Assembly: GCA_036785705.1 (NCBI GenBank)
Contig: JAWUZG010000051.1
Coordinates: forward strand, 16,396,501 to 16,460,500
DNA: 64,000 nucleotides
Direction: 5' to 3'
Source of the DNA: Acanthornis magna
Taxonomy: Eukaryota; Chordata; Aves; Passeriformes; Acanthizidae
In this document: one piece after another, positions 1 through 35,064 of the stretch
How the letters are laid out: each line of letters begins with the position of its first letter
Position numbering within the stretch: position 1 is the stretch's first letter
Notes under the pieces: generated by a model
Seen by the model: only the letters and a program-made list of their open reading frames with translations
Databases searched by the model: none
What the model was told of the DNA's origin: nothing
Program-made: the position numbers and the translations under genes

Positions 1-22566
<22,566 letters not shown>

Positions 22567-22914
22567 CTGAAAGACAAGTAAACAAATGGAACTAGTTACA
22601 TATTTGAGGAATCAGCACGAATCATGAGGCTCCACTTCCATCTTTAAAAGTCTGTCCATAAGAGAGTATAAAACTAGGAAGAACTGAAATACATGTCTCT
22701 GTATCAAAGAAATGTCACCATGACACAAATGAGCCTCAGAGCTGAAATCCTACTGTTCTGTGGAAGAAGCACGTGAAAAAACCTGAAAACGTGAAGACAT
22801 GAAACACTAAAAGGAAGGCATGGTAATCAGTGGAAATACCATACAGTACATGATGCTTCCCCCTGGGACACAGAGCTGGCCTTGCTCCATCAAAGGTTCC
22901 ACAGTCCCAGTCCC

Positions 22915-23565
22915 GTTGGAGCCGCCAGCCCTATCGCTTGCCCGCTGCTGGGGCAGCACCCACCTCGTGCCGAGCTCGGCGACAGCCGCGGGGGCAGGGG
23001 AGGCTATGGCAGAGGCGGGAGGCCTCACACCCCGCCCCGCCCCACTCCCGGCCCCGCTCCCGCCGACGGGCTCGGCCTTGGCCGCACCGCTGCCGCCGCC
23101 CGGGGCTGCAGCGGGGCGGGGCCGCGGGCAGGGCGCTGGCGTCCCGGCCGGGCCCGGTACCGACAGAGCAGCCAAAGGTCCGCCCGAAAGCTCGTCCCCG
23201 CCGAGTGGGTCTGGCACGGCCGCGTTCCCATGGCCACGGCGGGCGGGCGGGGCCGGGAATGTCCCGCCCCTGTGGCCGGGCGTTGGGCAAGGCCGCACCT
23301 TGCCCTGCCTGGCCCTGGGGCGGCTGATTCTGACTTTTTCCCGGGGCAGCTTCGCCCGTCGGCGTGTTTCCATGCTGCTCGTGGCTTGTTGGTGCTTGTC
23401 CTCTTGCTCCCTCCGGCTCCCCGCGCCCGCTTCCCGCAGAGCCCTAAGGCTTTGCCCTGCCGCCTCCATCTTGTGTCGCCTCCGGGAGAGCGGCGCTGGC
23501 GCGGGGATTTGGTTGGAGTTTGAAGAGGACGGGGCACGATCGAGGCCGGGAAAGGAAGAACATAC
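22915..23565 (-). promoter_or_regulatory. CFAP91: CpG island, probable CFAP91 promoter
   Basis: About 650 bases of very GC- and CpG-rich sequence stand out from AT-rich flanks and lie immediately 5' of the first recognised CFAP91 exon. Possible 5' exons end at donors near 23299 (AAG before GTGCGG) and near 22967 (GAG before GTGGGT). A good-context ATG at 23469 on the minus strand opens a frame. However, joining that frame at the 23299 donor gives phase 0, while the next exon needs one carried base, so the first exon is unresolved. Long open frames on both strands here are side effects of base composition. Confidence 0.75.
23224..23237. promoter_or_regulatory. Candidate RFX X-box in the CFAP91 CpG island
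   Basis: GTTCCCATGGCCAC matches the ideal palindromic RFX site GTTGCCATGGCAAC at 12 of 14 positions, with the usual two-base spacer. RFX factors commonly drive motile-cilium genes, which suits CFAP91. No binding evidence is available. Confidence 0.45.
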
Positions 23566-23693
23566 CTATTTTTGCTTTTCGGTAGCTGCTGCTGGACTTG
23601 TTTCATGTGATGTTCCCCTGGACCCTTGCTTAGTGCTTCTGAAATCTGGTTTAGCAGTGAAAGGAACAAGAGGAGATGTCTTAACAAACAAAC

Positions 23694-24233
23694 TGTGAGG
23701 CCTGCTGGTAGATAAGGCCAGCTACTGATAGTGAGAAACGGGTAGTCAATAGGTAACTCAAGTTAACTATTGAGAGACAGAATATATGAATTCTGAAACC
23801 TAGAAAAACAGGATTCCCTTAATCTTGTCAAGATAAGAGGGACAAGAATCTGTTTGAGGCCAGCACAGAAACCCTGAATCATCCCACTAAGGACTGCACA
23901 TGCTCCAGAGAGAAAGGTGAAAAGTGCATTGTGATGAAGACTACCAGATCTTCATCACGAGAAGACCCCCGAAGACCACCAGGACACACAGCACATGTGT
24001 GGCACACATGCTAATGATACTAATGATTTCTGAGAAATGATTTGTAAAACCACTCCTATCCCAGGGAATGTAATGAATATTCATGAATGTTACCCATAAC
24101 ATGGTGTGTTGGAAGTGCCGGGGTGTGTGTGTTTGGAGGAGCAATCCCCCACACCCGGCGCACCGAATAAAGCAAATACCCACTTCTTTGACTTTGTCTC
24201 TGAAGTGTCTCTGGGCCTGCTTGGGGCGAATCA
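23694..24233 (+). mobile_element. Solo LTR, family A, copy 1
   Basis: The LTR-like block is assumed to start at TGTGAGG and to end at GAATCA. It has a polyadenylation signal AATAAA near 24166 followed by a conserved U5-like tail (TTTGACTTTGTCTCTGAAGT). A second copy lies in reverse orientation at about 37951-38534, and the match runs nearly the whole length. No retroviral coding sequence is attached, so this is a solo LTR. End points are approximate, and I did not find a convincing target duplication. It abuts the CFAP91 CpG island. Confidence 0.75.
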
Positions 24234-24370
24234 ATAGGTGAAAGAAGCAATGGGAGGAACTATAAATTCCACAGGAATTCCATTAATTAACACAGGCTGT
24301 TACTCACCCAAGGACGCGTTACATCCCTGGACTTGGAGAAAAAGAACAGAGACACAAAGAAAACAAAAAG

Positions 24371-24660
24371 TGTGGGGGGGTGTACGTTAGAAGGGAGTCT
24401 GTATTAGGCAATTTGGAAAGTCTGTACCTCTCGAGTACCTCAGCCAATGGGGAAAGAGAGAGAGAAATGTGGCTGGGAAATTAGGATACAAAGCGGCTGC
24501 ATACTCTAGCAATTTGAGACGCCCCATGAGAAATGCCCATGACCTCTCCCTTTATTCATGAATAAAGTTACAGGACTCCTCTGTCTCCTTTTTGGACATA
24601 AACCTCTGGTGTTTGTGAATTAATTTTCCTGAAAGCAGTTACTGTTAGGGACAAGATTCA
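24371..24660 (+). mobile_element. Second LTR-like block, family B
   Basis: The block may start at TGTGGGGGGG. It contains a CCAAT-like CCAATGGG stretch, the AATAAAG signal near 24560 and a U5-like tail rich in CTCTG and TTTTTGG. No second copy is visible in the window. The assignment to an endogenous retroviral LTR is by general layout only, and the ends are uncertain. Confidence 0.5.
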
Positions 24661-24694
24661 AATGTGGATATTCTTATTCTTGGCTTTGTTTGTT

Positions 24695-25165
24695 GTCACT
24701 TAGGACTTCTGCAGCCATGAAGTGGTGAAAGTGAGTCCAGAGAAGGGCAACGGAGCTGATGAAGGGTCTGGAGCACAAGTCCTGTGAGGAGTGGCTGAAG
24801 GAGCCTGGAGTGTTTAACCCGGAGAAAATGAGGCTTGGTGACCTTCTCTCTCCACAATTACCTGAAAGGAAGGTGTAGCCAGGTGGAGGTTGGCCTCTTC
24901 TCCAAGGCAGCCAGCAACAGGACAAGAGGACACAGTCTTAAGTTGTGCCAGGGGAGGTTTAGATTGGATATTAGGAAATACTGGACATTGGAATGGGCTG
25001 CCCAGGGAGGTGGTGGCATCACCATCGGTGGAGGTGTTTAAGGAAAGACTGGACGTGTCACTCACTGCCATGCTCTATTAGACAAGGTGGTGTTCGGTCA
25101 GAGGTTGAACTCAGTGACCTCAGAAGTCTTTTCCAAGCTAATTGCTTCTCTGATTTTGTGAAAAT
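24695..25165 (+). mobile_element. CR1-like LINE fragment, 3' end
   Basis: This is a 5'-truncated CR1 3' end on the plus strand. It contains GGCTGCCCAGGGAGGTGGTG, GAGGTGTTTAAGGAAAGACTG, GAGGTTGAACTCAGTGACCT and the terminal CTCTGATTTTGTG. It lies directly after the LTR-like block at 24371-24660. Confidence 0.9.
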
Positions 25166-25169
25166 AGGC

Positions 25170-28100
25170 TTGGTACTTCCTGCCCAGAGGGGTTCCAGGG
25201 TTTTTTTCATCTGTAGAGCATGTGAAGAGGCTCATTACAAATAAACAAAGTATTACAAATAAACATTGTGCTTTGCAAAACATTGCTGTTTCCACAAGGA
25301 GGAGACCATCCTCTTCTATGAGAAACAAAGTTGGAAGCTTCTTCATGTTTAATGTTAAAAACAGAATGGGCTAATGCTTTTGTGAATGTAAGGAGATTTG
25401 CAGGCAATGCTGCCTTGGAATAGGACACAAAAAGCAGAGAAATGGCAAATGGGCCCTCTCCTCTGCCTATAATCTTGAAGCAAGTCCCTTATGTTAGTTA
25501 TTTTTGTATAAAACGGTATATCAAAGGGTTATTCACAGCTTGTCAAGTCTGACATAAAATACTGGCCTCTCAGTACCTCATTACAGGAGAGCAACTTTAG
25601 GACTCTAGTTCCAAGTTCCTTGGCTCTGAGAATTTACTTGTAGACAATTCAGCTTTGATTGCGGGTTTACTTTCTTAAAGGCACAAGGCCCATCACTTGC
25701 CTGAAGCAACAGCTTTCTTAGGTTAGTGGGCCAATTGAAGATGTGTCTGAAGTAAGAAATGCTGTCACACGTTTTGTTCCGGACAGATAGCCGTAGGATG
25801 TGACTTCCTGTAATGGATTGATCCATGCCCTAAAAATAGCCAGCAGGCTGTAAAGACCCTCACTTTACTAAAGAGTTTTACAATGCAATACCTTATTATA
25901 ATTATTGACGTGGCAGCAAAAGCCACTTTTTAATAGTGTTCCTTAGCATTTCTCATCATCAAGTTCCCTTTTTCTTTCTTGTATCTCATTTCACTAAAAC
26001 TCCATGATTTCCGTGCTGAAATTTTTCCATGCAGAACATCTGCCTTGAGGTAATGAGGTGTGTAAACTGTACTTTGGCCAAAAAATTATTCTGTGTTGGC
26101 TCTATCCTCTCATATTTTTCCACTTCAAGGCTTTCAGAGATGACTGAATACAGGTGGCCTAGACTTCTTTTTTTTTCTAATGTGGAAAGCATCCAGATGG
26201 AAACCAAGCTGAGAAGGAACAATAGAACAACTAAATGTGTTCTTGAGAGTAGTACAAAATGCCAGGGTATATCCTAACAGATAAGTACTCTCTGGAGTCC
26301 CATATGACCAAAAATATGCAGTCCCACTATTAACTTTAACTACATTAAATTTGACTAAATGTAAGATGTTGCCACCTTTTTCTTTGTTCACCATGAGCTG
26401 CCTGGCCCTACTACCTCTGATCTGTCTAGTGTTGGCACTTGGAAGACTATGTAGAGAATCAGGAGACTGATGTGGCTGAAAACTAACTTGTCAGAAAATA
26501 AAAGAGAAAAGTTTTCAGGTCAGTGCATAGTTGCCTGAAGACTGGTGCACAGTCATGGGAGGTGACAGGTATATGTGGCTGAGTGAAAAAGCTCATGGTT
26601 CAGGTTCATGGAAATTGCTTAGATTAGATTAGGGTGTGTGTATGTAAAATACTGCCTAATTTTTAACTGTATTTATAAGAAATCTTTGTGAACTACTGGT
26701 ATGAACATTGGACAGCCTTACAAGTGTTAAAAGTTGTGTTGATTATTACTATCTTGAGTGTTCTTTGCCTGAAATCTTCATAATCCTGTGGACCTGAAGC
26801 TGCGTGAGACCTGGTCAGGGCCCATGGCACACTGGTGTGTGCTGTGGAATGCACTGCGATGGCAAAGTGGTGAGGTTTAGTCTGAATGGGTCTTGTTTGT
26901 TTATTTGTTTATTTATTTATTTTTAATATAAATCAGCCATTTCCAAAGAAAAATATCCCAAAATACACAAGGGTCTGAGAAAATACTTTATCCCAGGCAT
27001 TAAAGTTTGTCACCCTTTTCTATGATCAGTACTTTGGAAAAGGGACTCAAAGCTTATCTGGTAGGTTGATCTGTATGTGTCAAGGACATGTCCTGTTGCT
27101 CTGGTGAAAGTGAGCTGCAGTCAATTAAACTGTAAGCAATCAGAAAAGATTCCTATTTCCTACAAAAGAACTTGACTGATGCACTTTCTCCTTAGATCTG
27201 TGGGCCACAGGTTTGGAGTTTGGTTTTTTTTTTCATTAATAACTTTTCCAGAACAAGAGTGTTTCGCTGAGCTGGGGTGCTGTCTATCTGAATATTTTTT
27301 TATAGCCACTTGGCTGTAGGGGACACCAGGTGCTCAGATGTATGAGTAAACTGTCCACACCCTTGTGAGTTACTGCACAATGTCTGAGCGGATTAACTCG
27401 GCATATTACAAAACTGCAGAAAAGTGCACTAGTTTATCTGCCTGTGACAAAAGCTGAGCCAAATGAATTTTACCTCACATTAACCTTGAGATAAAATGGT
27501 GTAATTTGCTGCAAGATGAATTACTGCTACTCTGTTGATGGACTTATGTTGTGATGACTTGCTGATGTGTTTGAACTGTAAAATCAGACAGGGGAAGCAA
27601 AAAATTTAGCAGGATGGGATTAGGTACTAGTTGAGAGCAGAATAGTAGCTAAACAAAGACAGGATGGTTCAGACATGAATGCATGATTTTAATGGAGAAA
27701 CTTGGCTGGCTGAGAAAAAAAAAATAGTAGCAGAGGAGGGTGGTAGAGAACCAGTGTGGCAGGGGGAGGAGGGAGAGAGAGACAGGGTGAGCAGCATGTA
27801 GAGCAGAACTGAAGAGGGCTGGAAAAGAAAATGTGAGACCTAGGTGAGGAGCTGGAAAAGTGAGGAAGTGTGTGGAAAGACAGGATCGGGGAGGATAAAG
27901 CAAAGAAATTGAGCTAAATAGATGATGAGTCTCTACTCTGTTTTCCTTCTGTTCTCCAAAGCCCGAAGGACAGGTTTTGTTTTGAAACTGGGTTTCTTGG
28001 ATATGACTTTTATCCTGCAATGCATGAAGAACTGTGAAACCCCTGGCAAGATGTCATCCATCTGGCTTTAAGCTTCATTATGTCCTCTTCTGCTGTTAGC

Positions 28101-30640
28101 AGGGGTCAAATGACAGCACTGTTGTGGAGCTGGGTGCCTGTGATACTTCACAGTGACCTTTTTCTTGTTATTTAAAGAAATCTAAGTTACAGGCAACAGA
28201 ATTATAGCCTTAAAAGCATTGTTGAGGTTTTGATATCTGGAAATTCCAAAAGTAATCTATTTAAAATTAGTAAGCGTCAGTGTGCCATTTCCCATTTTTG
28301 CCACAGGATGCCACAATTCCTCCATGTATGGTTCTGTCCATCACAGGCTCTAACCTGGGTGCCACCAGTTCAGCTCTTGTATCTAAATGTGAACTGATGT
28401 AAAATTAATTCAATGGTTGGACCCATCCAAGGTAATCCCTAATTTCCATTTCCTCTCTGTTTTGCACGGGATTTACTGTGTATAATAAACATCTTTTTCC
28501 AGATATGTGATTCAAAAGAAGCAGGAAAGCAGCAGCACAAGGCTGCAGTCAATGTGGCTGCTAGGTTTTTAATCTGGAAGAAGGGAGTCTTCCTTCCAGC
28601 CAGCAAAGAGGAGGAGGAGGAAGATGTGGCCACTTGTCCTGTCAGAAAGCAGAGGTAAGTCTTAAAAATATGTGAGTAGACAAATGCTGTGAAATTTACT
28701 CTCTTGTGGATTGAGACAGTGTCTCTGTGCTGATCCTTACCTATAGTAAGGCATGGTGTCCACTGTGGAATACCTCACTTGTAACCTGTGACATCTTTTG
28801 TAAAGATGGCTTTAGAGTACTGATGGTGGTAAATGGAGCTTCACTAAGGTGAAGTTGTAGTTAATTCGTGCTGTTTTTACTCAAAGCTGTGCTAAGAGAG
28901 CCATCTTTTGATGGCTACTGAAATGGAAAAAATGTAGATAAAAGTCTTTAAAGGAGACCTGTTCTCTCTTGCCTTCTTTTTCTTAGTATGATTGTGGGCA
29001 CATTTTCTGTAATAAAGGCAATATACAGATGAGGATAGCCTAAAAAGTAAAAGTTTGAAGGAAATGAAGTAACAATACTTTGTGATCACAGTTAAAGGAT
29101 TCATTTCAAAGCCTGCTGAAAGACTTCTATAATGGTTTTGATTAGCACTTTAAAAATATTTGAAGAAGAAGGCAGAATTAAGGACATTTTCAGGCTATGG
29201 TTAAAATTGTGACAAAACACCAATTTAGTCAATATTTCAGGCATCCTCTGGAGGACACTCATATACTTCACTTGGATTGGGTGAACTTCTTAAATGATGA
29301 TTCTTAAAGTACAGAGATTACATTTGGATGAATTGCAGGGCCGTACTCAGGCATGTTGTCTTGCCTTAGGAGGAAAAGGATCTTGGATTGAACTCCTTAG
29401 GGAACTAGTGAATTCCTAGTCTTCTCACTCCTCTCATATAATATTCAAAGGAATAAATGCCAATACCAATGTGTTAGCTTACAGGTTTCAAATTTCAGTG
29501 TGTTAAGACACTTTTCTGGGGAGTGAATTTCTGTACTTGCCTGATCTAAAGGGAGCATCAGGGACTCCTGATTTTCTGTGACTATTTTAGGCACTCCCTT
29601 CATGGAAATTAAATATCAGGACAGAAGTGCTATGGAGATTAATTTCAGCTTGTTATTATGGCACAGTATAACTCTTCCATACATTACACTCTTGTTTACT
29701 CTTAAACAAATAATGCAACATAATCATAATGAAATCTATTAAAGCTTTCAGCATTTACTTATCATCCTTTAATTGCAATCCACCTGAAGAAGTTCAGGTG
29801 AGGGCCAGCAAACATCCAGGGGCCCAGGGATTCATGCCTACCAGACATAAAAAGGTGAGGAAGCAGTGACAGGACACTTGGGCCATTGGAAGAAAAAAGC
29901 TAGAACTGGATGGGGTCTCAACAAAGCCCTTGCAAGGACTGGGGAAGCATGCAGAAGTATTACTTCCTTAATGTAAGAGAACAAAACCTGCACCTTTTTC
30001 AGTCTTCAAAGTTCCCCTATCTTTCCCCTCTGTCTTTGCCTGAACCCATATAGTCCTTCCCACATCACTTCCCAGTCTCACATGGTGGAGACTGAACCAA
30101 ACACAGTACAGGATCTAGAGCACATCACTGTTGTCTTGACATACCACCTCTGAGAATATGATAAGAACTCAGCTTCTAGCACATTGATCTGGAAACATCC
30201 TCTCTTTGATACTAAGTCTTTGCATGGACCCCTTGGAGAGAACCAGACACTGAAGAATCTATTCTCATTTTAAATAAGGGACTAGAGTAGTTAATGCCAG
30301 TGCATACAGGAAGCATGAAGTAAAATGTAGTGTTATACAGAGTAAGTACCAACCTAAGACAGTACTTATACAAAATACTTCACAGCTGTGGTGGTTTTGC
30401 TTGGCACAGTTGTTGCTAGTGAGTAGTGTGGGGTACAAAGATGGCTCTTGCATGTCTTGTGTAAAGATTCCAGAAATTTTCCACCATGTCCAGCAGAGCC
30501 AATCTCTGATGGCTCTGAAGATAATGGACATGCTGCTGGCTAAATTTGGGCTAATTAAAAATACTAGTTACGCTTCTGAGAAAACGTGTTTAAGAAGAAA
30601 TTAAAACAATGTGAGTACGCACTTCTTTTTAGCCAGAGGA
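25170..30640. other. Intergenic, no gene seen
   Basis: AT-rich intergenic sequence between the repeat cluster at 24-25 kb and the repeat at 30.7 kb. It contains a short TTTA-type simple repeat near 26900-26930 and a GA-rich patch at 27730-27870. No open frame here shows splice sites with recognisable protein. Confidence 0.5.
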
Positions 30641-31615
30641 GGAGCAGGAGGTAAAAATATGTGAGGGAAAAAAACATGGAGGCACCAAGGTCAGTGGAGA
30701 GAGTGGGGCAGGAAGTGCTCCAGGCGCCAGAGCTGAAAACCCTCTGCCGGCCGTGGTGAAGACCATGGGGGAGCAGGTGGTCCCCCTGCAGCCCATGGAG
30801 TCCAGGGAGATGCAGAGAACCCCCCACAGCCCTTGGGGAGGTGCCCAGGCCAGAGGAGCAGGTGGAGGCCTGCAGAAAGCTGTGATCCAGTGGGAGTTCT
30901 AGTAGAGACTCAGAGTTGCAAAGACCTTGCAGGAGAGAGAGAGGCCTTGCTCCCGGGATGGAAACAGCCTGGCCTTGGCTTGGAAGTCTGCAACTCTTGG
31001 ACAAAATCTAGGACTGCAGCAAATCGGGCGGGTTGCTGCTCGTGAGATTGGACCCACGCCAAAGAAGTTCGCAGAGGACTGTCTCTCGTGGGAGGGACCC
31101 CATGGCTAAGCAGAGGACTCTGCTCCCTGATGGACTGACCCTGGCTAAAGAAAAAACCCTCATACCCTGCCCCCACCCTGGAGCTGTTGGTTGGAAGGAA
31201 AGAGGGAGGGGGTGAGCTGAGAAATGGTGTCTTAATAGGGAGGGGGTGAGTAGAGAAACAGCACTTGTAGCAGAAGAATTGTGGTGTTGGACTGACTAAG
31301 AGAAACCTCATACCTTGTCCCTGACCCAGATCTGTTGGTTGGATGGAGGGAGGGGGGTGAGTAGAGAAACAGTGTCTGTAGTAGAAGCATTGTGATGATG
31401 GGCTCACTAAGAAAAAAAAACCCACACCCTGCCCCTGCCCCTGCGTTGTTGGTGAGTTGGAAGGAGGGAGGGGGTGAGCTGAGAAGCGGTGCCTTAAGAG
31501 GGAAGGGGGTGAGTGAAGAAACGGTGTCTTAAGAGCTTATTTATGCCTCTGATTGATCCTCCGCCTCTGTTAGATTAATAAATCACCTTTGCAACTCGAA
31601 GTCTCCCGCCTGCCT
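30640..31615 (+). mobile_element. LTR-like element with internal tandem repeats
   Basis: The GC-rich block (about 30680-31130) is followed by repeated units and then a TTTATG stretch, AATAAA near 31580 and a pyrimidine-rich tail, resembling the U3-R-U5 order of a retroviral LTR. The units begin near 31135, 31293 and 31402. Each has a CATACC or CACACC plus CTGCCCC segment, then GTTGGTTGGA, GGAGGGGGTGAG and GAGAAACAG. No retroviral protein is recognisable. The class is inferred. Confidence 0.5.
31135..31535 (+). repeat. Three degenerate tandem units of about 110-160 bases
   Basis: Three successive copies share the order CCCTGCCCC, TTGTTGGT, GGAGGGAGGGGGTGAG and GTAGAGAAACAGTGTC. The first and third contain an extra GGTGTCTTAA or GGTGCCTTAA plus GGGTGAGT sub-block, so the units vary in length. 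The array is probably part of the surrounding LTR-like element. Confidence 0.7.
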
Positions 31616-31619
31616 TGCC

Positions 31620-34500
31620 TGTCTGTGCATCCTCCTTATCAATACCTTACCTCAACTCATAAGTCCAGTACGTTTTGTGTTAGTTTTTTCCCTCTCCTCT
31701 GCACAGCTACAGCAGGAGAGAGCATAGAGAACAAACGTCATAAGTGCCTGGCATTTAGCCAGGGTCAAACCTCAACAACAGCATTGAAAACCAGGACAAA
31801 ACAGTCAGGATATGGGCTTGAGAGGAATGTTTAGATGAAATTTTCTGCCATGTAGATGACATATGTTCCCCTGTCACTTTAAAAAAATAATTGTACTCCA
31901 GATACATAATGTATTTTGGAAGATGTCAACGTAAATAGGCTCTCTTGAGAATCCCTCCACCTGCATATGGAGATGTCCTAATGCTTCTTAAAATCTGACC
32001 ATTAAGCACTTGATAGTCAAATCCCATTAATCTTTGGTGGGAATCAGGATTCTAAAGATCCTGAGAAGAAGATCAACAAGAAGAAAAAGAGAAGAAAAGT
32101 GCAAATTAATTAGGTGTTCAAAGTTGAAATCTAGAATGATGACTGATGTGAAAGAAATGGCTTCAGAGTGACTGAAGTTTCTATGTGAAAACTAACTTTG
32201 TGAAAAACAGCTGTGGGGATTCTAAACAGATTAAGAATGTATGTGATGTTGCAGGCTCTTTATAAGCAGCTTGCAGCACTGTACAGCATATGTCTTGATG
32301 CAATATTTAAAAGAAGTGAGATGCTGGAATGTGAGTACATCGAAGTATGCAGCTGCAGTCAGTGACATCTCAAATATGGAATGACTCATGTGTTTCTAAA
32401 TACTAATGATTCCTTGCAGGCTTCCAGTTAGGTCCTGCAGTTCAATGAGAATGTTAAACCATTTTCTGTAGTGGAGCTTCACATTTCATAAAATATGATC
32501 ATGCAAGACTTGAATAGATTCAAACAAGCCAGGTCTGCCACTGACACAGGCATCAAAATGGCATGCCATCAAGCAGAAAAAATTAGGAGAAAAAAAGAAC
32601 AAATGGAATGTGTGCAGGGGAAAAGAAGTGGACCTACAGTTTTGCTGCTTCTCAGTTCATTGACAGCTTAACAACCATTCAGCAGAGTTGCAGAAACTCT
32701 GCCTGGTTTGCAGCAGAATTGTTCCAAGGTTAGAAATTTGTATTATGGAGGATTTTACACAACTACAGTGAGATGTTTTTTCTTCAATACACAGGCTCAT
32801 GGACTTGAGCTCTGAACAAGGTTTCCTGTGATGCATAAGCACAGGCCTCAGGAAGCATTTGTTTTTTGTGGGGTGACTAATTGGAGATGCATGCATGTGG
32901 TGGTACATATTAACAGTAGCTCAGCTATCTGATGCTGGTCAGTTCTGACAATTCATATAGGTCTTTTTGCAGAAGTTTGAAAGCCTTGCTCCTTTCAAGA
33001 TATGGGAAGTGAGAATGGAAAAGGTTTCCTCTTTGGAAAGAACTCTTTGGGCAGCTGTCTTGATTAACTCTGCAATACTGGGGGAAAAAATTTGTAGCAA
33101 AACCTCCCCATATGTGACTAGTGTGTATCTGCTTCATGCCTAAGTGCTTTTAAACTTGGGCTATTTTTTTCTGATTTTTACCTGAAAACAGAGTTTGACT
33201 GAAGTGTAGGGACAGTCCTTTGCAGATTCATGTCTTTTGGAGGATTAGTGATGTTATTTCCCAAAGGTACATCAAAATTTTTTAAGTTACTAAGCGTAGA
33301 CTGTCAGAAAGTAGACAGTTGTCTTTCATCTGTCATGCTCTTTTGTTGTGCTGGTAATGCATGCAGCCATTTGAGTGGCCTTTTCTTCCCACCAGTCTGT
33401 GCAATGGGATTTATTCCAGAATGCTCGGATTTTCATGGGTATTCCCTCCACAAAAGGGAGCAGCTGATCAGTCACCCCAGCAAGCACTGAAATAAACCTG
33501 ACCAGGCTTTAAATTTGTATCCAGCATCAGCCGCTGCATATCTGCATTGTGGAAAAGCTGCCACATATCTCATGTCTAAAGGCTCATAGTTCCTGCCTCC
33601 AACACATGTGGGGCAGGCAGGTTATTATTTTGTGGCACAGTACAAAGCACCAACTTCCTTCTTTTGCCATATTACCAGGGAGATTGCACACTGAACTCGC
33701 TGATCCAGATTTTGCAGTGTTGCATGACGGAAAATTCCTAGTCTTTACTAATATGTTTGGATATGCTTTCAATGGACAAGAAGGGGCATAGCATGAAAGT
33801 GATGATAGTCCTAACCCTAGCACTAACTGGGGAGAGATGTGCAGAAAACAATGTGAGGAAGGCATTAATATCTTTTAAGTTTATACCAAGGCTTGTAGGA
33901 GGGTTGCTGTCTTCTTTACAGGGGATGGCAGAGCCAGAGTCCTGGTCCCAGCATGAGACCCCAGAATGTCTGGGATGCCATGGGATGAGTCTTGCTGTAA
34001 GAGACAGCAGTTCTGGTTTTAAAGTGGAAAGTGATTTCATTCTTGCAAACTACCTTCTACCTCCAGGCTCTGATGCTCTGAAGATTTGGCTGTATTTCTA
34101 GTAAGAGATGATCCATTGCAGTACTGGCTTTGTAGGGCATTCAAGAGCCACAAAGGCCTTTAAAGTAATCTTGATTCTGCTCTTGTGTTTTTAAGGGCTT
34201 GCTTCCCAGTATGGAAGGAAACTTCTTCCATACTAACTTCCAAGGTGGTCTCCCGAGGAAGGGATGATTCAGTCCTGTGGTACAGAATCCTTGCGTACAG
34301 AATTCATGCTCCAGTCCTGAAACATGAGGATTTGCCTCTTCAGTCTGGGAAGGGACTGGTGCACTGCTTCTTGAGATGATACCAGCCCAGTGAACCCCTT
34401 GCCTTCATCTAAAGGTGGAGTTTGAAGCTCAGAGGGGGTGTAGATAATCACATTAGAGTCTCTTCCATTGCACTAGATGGGAGCACAAGTCCTTCTGTCC
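31620..34500. other. Intergenic, no gene seen
   Basis: No recognisable coding exon or repeat. A perfect 10-bp inverted repeat with a 7-base loop (AGTATGGAAG and CTTCCATACT) lies at 34208-34234. Confidence 0.45.
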
Positions 34501-34509
34501 CAACATTCA

Positions 34510-35060
34510 TTCTCTCTCTCTGGTCCTGTCACTGAAAATCAGGAGAAATTTAAAAAACCCTCTAGCACTATATTTGAAGTGATAGAGAATCAGGCATTAC
34601 TTTATTTTCTGGCCAGGATGTGCCAAGGAAAGTATTCCAAAAACACATCCTTTTACAGGATTTTCCCCCAAATTTTATACAGTCAAAACCCATAGGGATG
34701 TCCTGTTTAAAAGTTCATTGGTCTAGAGTTGAGCAACCCTCAGTATCCAGTTTCCCATTGAATCCGAATCCCGCCCTCCCCCCCCCCCCCCCCAGCCTCT
34801 GATGTTAATTAGATCATCGTTTTTCAATTATCTTATCAGTCCTTTCCTGGCGAGATGTCTTCAACTCTGTCAGAGGTGGCATCTGGGGTAGATGTTTGTA
34901 GATGGCCACCAATATTCCATTAAGGTTCCGTTGATGGCCTTTATCTCTCTGGGTATCTTTGGGCTACTCCCAGTCTGTCGGTATGCTATCCTTAGAGTTG
35001 ATGCTATATCTCCTAAATAAACTAAAGAAAGTTCCCTTCCCCAAAGCAAAGTCAAGTCAA
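34510..35060 (-). mobile_element. Retroviral 3' end with LTR, family C, copy 1
   Basis: On the minus strand an open frame at 34870-35055, probably a leftover of a retroviral gene, is followed by a purine-rich tract (the 16-C run at 34778-34793 on the plus strand). An LTR-like part follows with a TATA-type TGTATAAAATTTG and AATAAAG near 34595. A related segment lies in the opposite orientation at about 38770-39275. I describe the remnant only as degenerate. Boundaries are approximate. Confidence 0.65.
34778..34793 (-). repeat. Poly-C run, likely expanded polypurine tract
   Basis: Sixteen consecutive C on the plus strand. On the element strand this is a G run at the place where a retroviral polypurine tract should precede the LTR. 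Confidence 0.6.
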
Positions 35061-35064
35061 GCCT

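Noticed and set aside
22807..23698. Long overlapping open frames on both strands (up to about 290 codons)
   Set aside because: They lie in the CpG island and arise because GC-rich sequence lacks stop codons. Their composition is Pro, Ala, Gly and Arg rich with no family resemblance.
30910..31425. Antisense open frame of about 170 codons with repeated FLLVSP and CFSTHP phrases
   Set aside because: The internal repetition comes from the tandem DNA units of the LTR-like element and does not reflect a protein domain.
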